From positions 1 to 64,000 of the forward strand of contig NZ_QWLM01000004.1 in assembly GCF_003515945.1 (NCBI RefSeq): 64,000 bases of DNA, given 5' to 3'. The notes beneath the pieces were generated by a model that worked only from the letters and a program-made list of their open reading frames with translations, was not told where the DNA came from and made no database searches. How positions within the stretch are numbered: the first letter of the stretch is position 1; each line of letters begins with the position of its first letter. This stretch comes from Dermacoccus abyssi. GTDB lineage: Bacteria > Actinomycetota > Actinomycetes > Actinomycetales > Dermatophilaceae. The translations under genes and the position numbers were made by a program. Shown one piece after another: positions 48,839-56,476 of this stretch.

Positions 48839-49470
48839 CATCCACACCGGCAGGAACCGCTTTCGAGGAGCGCCTCGCGGCCTTCGCGCAAACCCATGAC
48901 ACCGAGAGGCTCGCCACCCGTCTCGCGGCGAGTGGCTCGGGCGACGTCGACATCGTCTGGTGCACTCACGACTCGCCCGTCGGCACCCTGCTGCTCGCCC
49001 TCGCGGGCGATGCCCTCGTCCGTGTGGCGTTCGAGCGCGAAGGGTTCGACGTCGTGCTCGAGAGCCTCGGTGAGCGCGTCGGACGCCGCACCCTGCGGGC
49101 CGCAGCGCCGGCCGACGATCTGCGCCGTCAGCTCGATGAGTACTTCGCGGGCGTGCGCTCGAACTTCGAGACGCGCACCGACCTGCGCCTGTCGAGCGCA
49201 CCGTTCCGGCGGGAGGTACAGAGCAAGCTCGCCGACATCCCGTACGGCACCACCGCGAGTTACGCCCAGGTGGCGACGAACGCGGGGCGCCCCAAGGCGG
49301 TGCGCGCCGTCGGTTCGGCGTGCGCCACCAACCCGCTGCCCATCGTGTTGCCGTGCCACCGCGTCGTGCGCAGGGACGGCGGCTACGGCAACTACCTCGG
49401 GGGCGAGGAAGCCAAGCGTTTTCTCCTCGACCACGAGCACGCCCACGCTCCGGCCGCTGCGCGCGGTTGA
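48835..49470 (+). CDS. Methylated-DNA-protein-cysteine methyltransferase (second copy)
   Basis: The 211-residue protein has an N-terminal extension of about 45 residues, then WCTHDSPVGTLLLALAGDALV, APFRREVQSKLADIPYGTTASY (DNA-reading helix) and IVLPCHRVVRRDGGYGNYLGG with the alkyl-accepting Cys. In this copy the glycine turn reads GYGNYLGG instead of GFAGG. AGGAG lies ahead of the ATG at 48835. Translation is coupled to the sigma factor gene; the N-terminal extension could bind that sigma factor, but this is speculation. Confidence 0.9.
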   Translation: MTSTPAGTAFEERLAAFAQTHDTERLATRLAASGSGDVDIVWCTHDSPVGTLLLALAGDALVRVAFEREGFDVVLESLGERVGRRTLRAAAPADDLRRQLDEYFAGVRSNFETRTDLRLSSAPFRREVQSKLADIPYGTTASYAQVATNAGRPKAVRAVGSACATNPLPIVLPCHRVVRRDGGYGNYLGGEEAKRFLLDHEHAHAPAAARG

Positions 49471-49579
49471 AGCCGTCAGACCCAGCGATAAAGTCGAGAC
49501 CGAGCTGTCACCTCACCCTCTTCCCACGAGCACGAGCGCGGTCGTAGCCTGACGAAAAGCCTCGACTCGGGAGCACACG

Positions 49580-50101
49580 ATGGACCGGACGCAGTACTGG
49601 GAACTCATCGAACAGGCACGTGACGCCGTGCCGGACGGCGACTGCGACGAGAAGGCCGACGCCTTCGTCACCGCGCTCGCCGAGCACGGCGCCGACGAGA
49701 TCGCCGACGCGTGGTTGCGCCATCGCGAACTCATGCACGACGCCTATTCGTGGGACGTCTGGGGCGCCATCTCGCTCCTGCTCGGCGGATGCAGCGACGA
49801 CAGCTTCGACTACTTCCGCAGTTGGCTCATCCTCCAAAGCAGGGAAGCGTTCGACGCCGTCATCGACGATCCTGATTCGCTCGTCGATCTCGTGCCCGAC
49901 GGCGAGATCGACGAGAACGCCTACGAGTGCGAGGAACTCGAAGGCGCGCCCTTCGTCGCCTACGAGGAGGTCACGGGCGAACAGATGCCGCTGCATCGCG
50001 ACATCCCCGACGAACCCGACCTCGGCGAGGAGTTCGACTTCGACGACGACGAGGAGATGAAGCGTCGCTACCCACGGCTGTGGGCGCGCGTCAACGGCTG
50101 A
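49580..50101 (+). CDS. DUF4240-domain protein
   Basis: The 173-residue protein matches the DUF4240 pattern: YWELIEQARDAVPDG at the start, ISLLLGGCSDDSFDYFRSWLI in the middle with a Trp-rich segment, and a strongly acidic C-terminus (EEFDFDDDEEMKRRYPRL). DUF4240 proteins are found in many actinobacteria with no known function. ATG at 49580 fits the domain start. It ends near a 20-bp tandem repeat and a strong terminator. Confidence 0.8.
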   Translation: MDRTQYWELIEQARDAVPDGDCDEKADAFVTALAEHGADEIADAWLRHRELMHDAYSWDVWGAISLLLGGCSDDSFDYFRSWLILQSREAFDAVIDDPDSLVDLVPDGEIDENAYECEELEGAPFVAYEEVTGEQMPLHRDIPDEPDLGEEFDFDDDEEMKRRYPRLWARVNG

Positions 50102-50118
50102 TCGCCGCGGATCAGCTT

Positions 50119-50158
50119 GCCGTTGCGAGCCGAACCAAGCCGTTGCGAGCCGAACCAA
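50119..50158. repeat. Two tandem 20-bp repeats
   Basis: GCCGTTGCGAGCCGAACCAA occurs twice head to tail (50119-50138, 50139-50158) with no mismatch, between the DUF4240 stop and the terminator hairpin. Confidence 0.9.
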
Positions 50159-50165
50159 CATGAGG

Positions 50166-50197
50166 AGGCGACGGGAACCGCCCGGTTCCCGTCGCCT
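50166..50197. terminator. Bidirectional hairpin terminator
   Basis: A perfect 14-bp stem (50166-50179 with 50184-50197) and four-base loop lie between the convergent DUF4240 and DinB genes. Confidence 0.88.
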
Positions 50198-50253
50198 ACT
50201 CACGTTCTCGTTCGAGCGTCCACCTGCCTGTAGGGCGACGCAGCACGCTTCCG

Positions 50254-50841
50254 TCAGGCGCTCACGTCCTTGAGGTGATGCTCGAGGTCGTGGAGGAAGT
50301 AGACAGCCAACGTCGCGACGGTGAAGGTCGAACCGTTGTCCCGCAGACCTCGCCGACCCCACTCGTCGTCCCTGACGGCGTCCCACTGGTCGGCCGTCTG
50401 CGTCGCCTCACGGCGGTAGGCCTCGGCCACACCCTCCGGGTCGTCCTCGCCGTAGCGCGAATCGACGGCCACCGTATCCGGATCCCAGTTCGGGAACGTC
50501 GGGTCGTCCTGCGCGAGCATGAGGTCGAGGCGGCCGCGGTACAGCGCGTTGATGTCACGGACGTGGCAGGCGTACTCGAGGGGTGACCACACGTCCGGAG
50601 CCGGACGACGCGGCGCGTCGAGGCGGTCGAGCACGGCCTCCCACTTGGGGATGGTCGCGCGAACGCGCTTCCCGGTCGTCTGGACGTCGATGTCCGGCGA
50701 GAAGCCGCATTCGTCGCACCCATCGGTGACGACAGCCATCCAGCCCTTGTCGGGCGATGCGCCGTCCTCACCGTTCTGATGTGCGGATTCGGGGTCTTCG
50801 ACGGGCCGCTCGGCGAGCCCGCCTTGCTGGTTTTCGTCCAT
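50254..50841 (-). CDS. DinB-family protein
   Basis: The 195-residue four-helix-bundle protein has WSPLEYACHVRDINALYRGRL and TLAVYFLHDLEHHLKDV, supplying the three His metal ligands of the DinB/mycothiol-dependent maleylpyruvate isomerase superfamily. The N-terminal region is acidic and polar, with a DGCDECGF pair of Cys. Members include bacillithiol/mycothiol S-transferases; activity here is unknown. ATG at 50841 was preferred to an upstream one at 50877. Confidence 0.82.
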   Translation of the reverse strand: MDENQQGGLAERPVEDPESAHQNGEDGASPDKGWMAVVTDGCDECGFSPDIDVQTTGKRVRATIPKWEAVLDRLDAPRRPAPDVWSPLEYACHVRDINALYRGRLDLMLAQDDPTFPNWDPDTVAVDSRYGEDDPEGVAEAYRREATQTADQWDAVRDDEWGRRGLRDNGSTFTVATLAVYFLHDLEHHLKDVSA

Positions 50842-50869
50842 GCTCGCCACCCTGCCACGACAGGCGCTC

Positions 50870-50893
50870 AGGTTCATGTCTTAGGCGAACCTC
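50870..50893. promoter_or_regulatory. Possible regulatory palindrome (iron-box-like half)
   Basis: AGGTTC (50870-50875) and GAACCT (50887-50892) are inverted around an 11-bp spacer. The right side, TAGGCGAACCTCA (50882-50894), matches 11 of 13 bases of the DtxR/IdeR consensus half. It lies between the divergent DinB and phoX genes. The left half does not match, so the assignment is weak. Confidence 0.25.
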
Positions 50894-51038
50894 AGTCACG
50901 GAATGCTTTGGCGCAGTTCACCTCACGGCTGCTCTCACGTCACTTGCCGAGCGCTTGCACGCCACAGGATCGCTGCCCGTGGGCGTCTGCGGATGCCCCT
51001 GGCCCTCGCCCCATTTCCGAACGCACCAGGAGTCTCCC

Positions 51039-53066
51039 GTGAGCCCGAAGCTGCTTCCCCTCGTCAACACTCGTCACGGCTCGCGCAGCTACAAGACGTG
51101 TGAGTACCGCTGCGCGAACCAGTGCGACGCCCCGACGCCGAACACGTCGGAGAACGAGGAGTTCGCGACGCTCGCCCGTCGCGCCATCGCTCGCCGCTCG
51201 GTGCTCAAGGCCACGGCCGGAACGATGGTTCTCGGCGGCCTCGCGGCCTCGCCGGCCGCAGCAGGCGGCAAGGGGCACGGCCACGGCCATGGCCACCGCG
51301 GTCCGAAGAAGGTCGGAACGACGGAGTTCACCTCCGTCGCGCCCAACCGCAAGGACGACGTCGTCAACGCTCCCGAGTTCACCCATGACGTCGTCATCCG
51401 CTGGGGTGACCCGGTGACGGCACGCGCGCCCAGGTTCAACGCCTACAAGCAGACGCCGGAGGCTCAGGCCCAGCAGTTCGGCTACAACAACGACTACGTC
51501 GGTCTCATCCCGCTCGACGGCCGCCGCGCTCTGCTGTCGGTCAACCACGAGTACACCGACCCGGAGCTCATGTTCCCCGCAGGCATGGACGAGCTGACGA
51601 AGAAGAAGGTCGAGATGGCTGCCCACGGCCTCGCCGTCGTCGCCATCGAGAAGGGCCGCAAGAAGGGTTCGTGGCACACGGTCGACCCGCGCCGCTCGCG
51701 CTACAACCGTCGCGTCACGGCGTCCACGCCGCACCAGGTCGACGGCCCCGCCGCAGGCCACCCGATGCTGCGCACGAAGGCCGACCCGCGCGGCCGCACG
51801 ATCCTCGGAACGTTCGCCAACTGCTCCGGTGGCACGACGCCGTGGGGTACGACCCTGCACGGTGAGGAGAACTTCCACGGCTACTTCGACGCCTCCGGTT
51901 CGCTCGACTCGACGCAGTCCGCTGCGTACGCGCGCTACGGCATCAACGGCAAGGGCAAGGGCTGGAAGGACGTCGACGAGCGCTTCGACCTGACGAAGGC
52001 CCCGAACGAGCCGAACCGCTTCGGCTGGGTCGTCGAACTCGACCCGCTCGACCCGAGCGCGCCGCCGGTCAAGCACACGATGCTGGGGCGCCTCAAGCAC
52101 GAGGGCTGCAACGTCACGATCGCCGAGGACGGCCGCGTCGTCGCCTACACCGGTGACGACGAGAAGGGCGAGTACATCTACAAGTTCGTCTCTCGCGACC
52201 GCTACCGCCGCGACCGTTCGCCGCACTCGCGCCGCCACAACAAGGCGCTGCTGTCGGCCGGCACCCTCTACGTCGGTAAGTTCACCGGTGACGGCACCGC
52301 TGACGGCCTCCACGACGGCACCGGCACCTGGATCCCGCTCACGAGCGACCGAAAGTCCTACGTGCCGGGCATGAGCGTCGCCGAGGTGCTCATCCACACG
52401 CGCGTCGCCGCCGACAAGGTGGGCCCGACGAAGATGGACCGCCCCGAGGACATCGAGCCGAACCCGGTCAACGGCAAGGTCTACTGCGCGCTGACGAACA
52501 ACTCCGACCGTGGCAACAAGTTCACGACGGACGAGGCGAACCCGCTCGGCACGTCGATGGTGCGCGAGTCGCTCGGTGCGCCGCTGACGGCGAAGTCGGG
52601 CAATCGCAACGGCTACGTCCTCGAAATCACCGAGAAGGGCCGTAAGACGGCGACGTCGTTCACGTGGGATCTCATGCTCATCTGCGGCGACCCGGCCGCG
52701 CAGGAGACCTACTTCGCGGGCTTCCCGAAGGAGCAGGTCAGCCCGATCTCGTGCCCGGACAACGTCGCCTTCGACGCCGAGGGCAACCTGTGGATCTCCA
52801 CGGACGGCAACGTCCTCGGCTCGAACGACGGCCTCTTCCGGGTGCCCACCGAGGGCCCTGAGCGCGGACGCGTGCAGCAGTTCCTCACCGTGCCCTTCGG
52901 CGCCGAGACCTGTGGCCCGCTCGTCTCCCCCGACCAGCTGTCGGTCTTCACCGCCGTGCAGCACCCGGGTGAGACGGACGACGCCACGTTCGAGAAGCCC
53001 ACGAGCACGTGGCCGCACACGGACGCCTTCCCGCGCCCGTCGGTCATCGTCTCGTACGCCAAGTGA
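51039..53066 (+). CDS. phoX: PhoX-family alkaline phosphatase, Tat-exported
   Basis: The 675-residue protein (DUF839) has a long N-terminal region with ARRSVLKATAGTMVLGGL, a twin-arginine export signal at about residues 48-70. After a His/Gly-rich linker come PhoX blocks: LLSVNHEYTDPELMF, FANCSGGTTPWGTTLHGEEN and LKHEGCNVTIAEDGRVVAYTGDDEKGEYIYKF-type region, then MDRPEDIEPNP and SCPDNVAFDAEGNLWISTDG. PhoX enzymes use Fe/Ca to release phosphate outside the cell. A GTG start at 51039 has AGGAG upstream. Regulation may be by phosphate or iron, see the upstream palindrome. The gene ends at a terminator. Confidence 0.9.
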   Translation: MSPKLLPLVNTRHGSRSYKTCEYRCANQCDAPTPNTSENEEFATLARRAIARRSVLKATAGTMVLGGLAASPAAAGGKGHGHGHGHRGPKKVGTTEFTSVAPNRKDDVVNAPEFTHDVVIRWGDPVTARAPRFNAYKQTPEAQAQQFGYNNDYVGLIPLDGRRALLSVNHEYTDPELMFPAGMDELTKKKVEMAAHGLAVVAIEKGRKKGSWHTVDPRRSRYNRRVTASTPHQVDGPAAGHPMLRTKADPRGRTILGTFANCSGGTTPWGTTLHGEENFHGYFDASGSLDSTQSAAYARYGINGKGKGWKDVDERFDLTKAPNEPNRFGWVVELDPLDPSAPPVKHTMLGRLKHEGCNVTIAEDGRVVAYTGDDEKGEYIYKFVSRDRYRRDRSPHSRRHNKALLSAGTLYVGKFTGDGTADGLHDGTGTWIPLTSDRKSYVPGMSVAEVLIHTRVAADKVGPTKMDRPEDIEPNPVNGKVYCALTNNSDRGNKFTTDEANPLGTSMVRESLGAPLTAKSGNRNGYVLEITEKGRKTATSFTWDLMLICGDPAAQETYFAGFPKEQVSPISCPDNVAFDAEGNLWISTDGNVLGSNDGLFRVPTEGPERGRVQQFLTVPFGAETCGPLVSPDQLSVFTAVQHPGETDDATFEKPTSTWPHTDAFPRPSVIVSYAK

Positions 53067-53085
53067 CGCAACCGATCGTCTGAGG

Positions 53086-53123
53086 GAGCGGCCCGAGCGC
53101 GCACGGTGCGCGTCGGGCCGCTC
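53086..53123 (+). terminator. Hairpin terminator of phoX
   Basis: An 11-bp stem (53086-53096 with 53113-53123) continues as an inner G/C stem, starting 20 bases after the stop codon. Confidence 0.8.
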
Positions 53124-53173
53124 GTTCGTGTCCGCGCCCGCGCGTCGGCATGGACGTTCTACGCTGACCCACG

Positions 53174-53599
53174 ATGCCCGACGACGCCCGCCCCGCCCAC
53201 CGCCATCCACGCGCGGTGGCTCTCGTGGCGCTCGGTGGGGCGCTCGGCGCGGCGGCCCGCTTCGGCGTCGCCGAGGCGCTGCCCCACGCCGACGGTGACG
53301 TTGCGTGGGCGACGTTCGTCGTCAACATCGCGGGTGCCTTCGTGCTCGGTTGTCTGCTCGAAGCGCTGACCCGCAGCGGACCCGACACCGGGACACGCCG
53401 CTCCGTACGCCTCGTCCTCGGCACCGGGTTCTGTGGTGCCTTCACGACGTACAGCACCTTCGCGCACGACACCGTAACGCTCGACAGGGGCTTCGGCGTC
53501 GGGGTGGGCTGGGCCGCGCTCCAGGTGACGTGCGGTCTTCTCGCCGCCGCGTTCGGCGCCGTCGTCGGCGCTGCCGCCACCTCGAGGCGGCGGGCATGA
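53174..53599 (+). CDS. crcB: Fluoride channel subunit CrcB/FluC (first)
   Basis: The 141-residue membrane protein has four hydrophobic segments. GALGAAARFG, FVVNIAGAFVLGCLLE and GTGFCGAFTTYSTFAHD are the FluC signatures (the N-x-x-G-x-F and T-T-F/Y-S-T-F elements that line the pore). A short basic N-terminal tail precedes. Fluc channels export fluoride as dual-topology dimers. It overlaps the second gene by 4 bp. No fluoride riboswitch could be recognised upstream. Confidence 0.92.
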   Translation: MPDDARPAHRHPRAVALVALGGALGAAARFGVAEALPHADGDVAWATFVVNIAGAFVLGCLLEALTRSGPDTGTRRSVRLVLGTGFCGAFTTYSTFAHDTVTLDRGFGVGVGWAALQVTCGLLAAAFGAVVGAAATSRRRA

Positions 53600-53955
53600 C
53601 GGCGCTTCTCGTTGCTCTGGGCGGCGCGCTCGGCGCGGTGCTGCGTTCGGTGACCGACGGCGAGATCAAGCTGCGCTCCCGCCGCACCTGGCCGATCGCC
53701 ACGCTGTGCATCAACGTGGTCGGCTCGTTCGTGCTCGGCCTCGTCGCGGCACTGAACACGAGCGCTACGGTGACCGCCTTCGTCGTCACAGGGGTGTGCG
53801 GCGGGTTCACGACGTTCTCGACGGCCAGCGTCGAAGCGATCGGCTTGGTGCGCGAGCGCCGCGGCGTGATGGCTCTGGCCTACGTCCTCGCGTCAGTGCT
53901 CGTCTGCGTCTCTGCGGTTCTCGTCGGCATGGCGCTCGGGCGCGCGCTGGTCTGA
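53596..53955 (+). CDS. crcB: Fluoride channel subunit CrcB/FluC (second)
   Basis: The 119-residue protein has the same fold: GGALGAVLRSV, CINVVGSFVLGLVAAL and GVCGGFTTFSTASVEA. Two adjacent, oppositely oriented subunits are common in actinobacteria and form a heterodimer. ATG at 53596 overlaps the first subunit's stop (ATGA). The last 63 bp overlap the convergent histidine kinase gene. Confidence 0.92.
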   Translation: MTALLVALGGALGAVLRSVTDGEIKLRSRRTWPIATLCINVVGSFVLGLVAALNTSATVTAFVVTGVCGGFTTFSTASVEAIGLVRERRGVMALAYVLASVLVCVSAVLVGMALGRALV

Positions 53956-55455
53956 GCGGGGACGCTCGTTGGGGAACCAGGCCTCGACGGTGAGGCCGTC
54001 CGGGCTCGAATCGAAAGTGAGGCGCCCGCCGACGGATTCCATGAGGGCCGTCGTGATGGCCAGACCGAGCCCCGAACTCGTCGCGCTCGTGCGGTCGCGG
54101 TTACCGAATCTCTTTCCGGGAGAGGCGGCCACAGCTTCGGGCAGGCCCGGACCGTTGTCCTCCACCCGCACCACGGCTCCACCGTCTCGCACGTCGACCG
54201 TGACACCGACGTCGGTGCCGGCCGGCGTGTGCCGCCGAGCATTGGCGACGAGGTTCGTCACGACGCGACGCACGCTCGCCTCGTCACCGACGACGACGGC
54301 GGGCTCGTCACCGGCGTGGAACGCCCACCGGTGTTCCGGCGCGAGCAGCGTGGCGTCGGAGAGTGCTTCGAGGGCGATGAACGTGACGTCGACCTCCGCG
54401 TCGTCCAGTTGACGCTCGTCCTCGACGCGCGCCAGAACGAGCAGGTCGTCAACGAGCCGGCCCATGCGCCGCCCCTCGCGTTCGATGCGCTCGAGCGACG
54501 GACGCAGCTGGTTGCCCTCCGGGGCGAGCGCCGTGATGGCCGCGAAGAGTTCATCGGCCTCGGCCGGAGTGAGTTTCTCGCCGGGCTCCAGGCGCGCAGG
54601 CCACACGTGCGACATGCTGGCGTAGTAGTCGTCGACGATCGAACCCGACAGTTCCGCGTGCGAGCGGACGACGGCGATGGGCGTCCGGAGTTCGTGACTG
54701 ACGTCAGCGAGGAAGGCGCGCCGGGTGGCCTCCCCCTCGTCGCGCCGTCGCAGAGCCTCCTCGACCTGCTCGAGGAGGTTGTTGACCGAGCGAGCAACCG
54801 CATCGACCTCCTCGACACTCGATTCCCCCTCGGGGACGCGTCGGCGCACGGCGTCCGTCACCGAGCCGACCGGTGTGGCCGCCATGTCCGACGTCGTGGC
54901 CGCGATCTCCCGCAGGGGCTGCGTGAGCCGACGCGTTCCGAGGGCTCCGACGCCGGCGGCCAGGAGGCCCGCGAGAAGCCACACGACCCCTTCGAAGAGT
55001 CCCAGCTTGGCGAGGTCACGCTCGGTCGTCTCGTCGGAGGTCGCGACGAGAACCCGCCGTTCGGGTGTTACGGCGACCAGCACGCGCATCTCGTCCCGGT
55101 CGGGGAACGTGACCGAGTGAAGCCCCGGCGGCCCCTGCACGAGACGCCCGAGTTCGTCGCGATCGGCCGCAGTGACCGTGCGGTCCTCACCGACGGCCGC
55201 GATGTCGACGTCGTCGCCGGTCTGCCACAACGCGAGGCTTCCGCCCGGCAGTTCGGACGCGAGTTCTTGCACGCTCGCCTGGGGATGGGACACCGCCGTA
55301 CGCAACTGCCTATCCATGGAGTCGTGCATGACCGTGCGGGTGACGAGTACCGACACGCTGGTGCCGACAGCCGTCACGAAGAGCGCCAGAAGGACGATGA
55401 GCGTGACGATGCGACGCTCGAGGGTGCGCGGCAAGAAGCTGCGCAGTGCTCTCAT
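53893..55455 (-). CDS. Sensor histidine kinase with an atypical DHp insertion
   Basis: The 520-residue protein has two membrane helices (residues about 15-40 and 153-172) around an extracellular sensor domain, a HAMP-like linker, and a kinase core: FLADVSHELRTPIAVVRSHAEL (phospho-acceptor His254), NLVANARRHTPAG (N box), DNGPGLP and SSGLGLAI (G boxes). Between the His helix and the second DHp helix (ERIEREGRRMGRLVDDLLVLAR) about 45 extra residues occur (271-318). The gene overlaps the response regulator by 4 bp upstream and crcB by 63 bp downstream. The signal is unknown. Confidence 0.9.
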   Translation of the reverse strand: MRALRSFLPRTLERRIVTLIVLLALFVTAVGTSVSVLVTRTVMHDSMDRQLRTAVSHPQASVQELASELPGGSLALWQTGDDVDIAAVGEDRTVTAADRDELGRLVQGPPGLHSVTFPDRDEMRVLVAVTPERRVLVATSDETTERDLAKLGLFEGVVWLLAGLLAAGVGALGTRRLTQPLREIAATTSDMAATPVGSVTDAVRRRVPEGESSVEEVDAVARSVNNLLEQVEEALRRRDEGEATRRAFLADVSHELRTPIAVVRSHAELSGSIVDDYYASMSHVWPARLEPGEKLTPAEADELFAAITALAPEGNQLRPSLERIEREGRRMGRLVDDLLVLARVEDERQLDDAEVDVTFIALEALSDATLLAPEHRWAFHAGDEPAVVVGDEASVRRVVTNLVANARRHTPAGTDVGVTVDVRDGGAVVRVEDNGPGLPEAVAASPGKRFGNRDRTSATSSGLGLAITTALMESVGGRLTFDSSPDGLTVEAWFPNERPRSDQRAPERHADENRRDADEH

Positions 55456-56174
55456 GCGCCCGGACGCATCGTGTACCCGATGCCCCGCACGGTGCGGATG
55501 AGCGGGAGCCCGTCGGCATCGATCTTCTTGCGCAGATACGAGATGTAGAGCTCGACGACGTGCTCGCCGCCGGCGAAGTCCTCACCCCAGACGGCCGAGA
55601 GCAGCTCTTGCTTCGAGCACACCCGACGGGCGTTCTCCGCGAGGTGGCGGGCGAGCGCGAATTCCGTGGCGGTGAGCTTGATGGGCACGCCCGCACGCTC
55701 CACCTCGAAGGTGGAGGTGTTGATGACGAGGTCGTCGACGGCGAGGTGATCGCCCTGCGCCGCTGCGGTGAGGCCGCGACGGCGCACGAGAGCCTCGGCT
55801 CGCACGATGACCTCTTCGAGGCTGAAGGGCTTCGTCAGGTAGTCGTCACCACCCAGGCGGATGCCGGCAACGCGATCGTCGACGCCGTCCCGCGCCGTGA
55901 GGAAGATGACGCCGACCTCGGGGTTGAGCGCACGCAACCGAGCGAGCACCTCGAAGCCGTCGATGTCGGGAAGACCGATGTCGAGGACGACGACATCGGG
56001 TTCGCTGATGCGGCACTTGGCGACGGCCACTTCCCCGGTGGGCGCCGACTCGGCGTCCCACCCCTGGAAGCGGAAACCCGCAGTGAGAGAGTCGACGAGC
56101 CCGGGCTCGTCGTCGACGATGAGGACACGCAGTGCTCGGCCACCCGTGAGGGGAGCTGTTTTCGGTGCGCTCAT
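55452..56174 (-). CDS. OmpR/PhoB-type response regulator
   Basis: The 240-residue protein has a receiver domain (VLIVDDEPGLVDSL, phospho-accepting Asp65 in VVLDIGLPD, Lys in DDYLTKPFS) and a C-terminal winged-helix DNA-binding domain (LTATEFALARHLAENARRVCSK, VYISYLRKKID-type and IRTVRGIGYTM). It is first in the pair with the histidine kinase; the ATG/TGA overlap indicates coupled translation. ATG at 56174 was preferred to a start 51 codons upstream. Targets are unknown; adjacent fluoride, nucleotidase and phosphatase genes are possible. Confidence 0.93.
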   Translation of the reverse strand: MSAPKTAPLTGGRALRVLIVDDEPGLVDSLTAGFRFQGWDAESAPTGEVAVAKCRISEPDVVVLDIGLPDIDGFEVLARLRALNPEVGVIFLTARDGVDDRVAGIRLGGDDYLTKPFSLEEVIVRAEALVRRRGLTAAAQGDHLAVDDLVINTSTFEVERAGVPIKLTATEFALARHLAENARRVCSKQELLSAVWGEDFAGGEHVVELYISYLRKKIDADGLPLIRTVRGIGYTMRPGA

Positions 56175-56476
56175 GCGTCCACAGTAGGGCGTCGCCCACC
56201 GCGCGAGGCCACCCTTGGCCGCGGCAGGTCGCATGAGAGGGAATTCTGAAAAAGTAGTTGTACGTTCAATGACGTGCCCGGGGTCGTGCTCCCGTTCCCC
56301 CCTTTGTGTGATGCGCCCCGGGCACACTCACTCTTCGCAGCGCGGCTGCGCACTGCAGGCTCGGTGTCCACAAGCAGCGCGGGAATCGCGCTCTTCGATC
56401 GGCTCGAGCGGGCCCTTCCACAGGCCGCACCACGCGACCCTTACGTGGTTGGTCAGTTCGGGCCACGCTTTTTTTC
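56175..56476. other. Intergenic region with a structured leader-like hairpin
   Basis: This 302-bp stretch lies between the response regulator and the divergent HhH-like gene. It has an A/T-rich patch (56241-56270) that probably contains promoter elements. Then come perfect 10-bp arms GTGCCCGGGG (56274-56283) and CCCCGGGCAC (56316-56325) enclosing a 32-base loop with a run of six C. A second small hairpin follows near 56338-56352. A non-coding or leader RNA is possible but not shown. Confidence 0.4.

Noticed and set aside
53067-53173. Possible fluoride riboswitch upstream of crcB
   Set aside because: The only structure there is the phoX terminator; no crcB-motif pseudoknot elements were found.
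50940-53210. 756-residue minus-strand frame
   Set aside because: Antisense to phoX; Arg/Val-rich with no domain.
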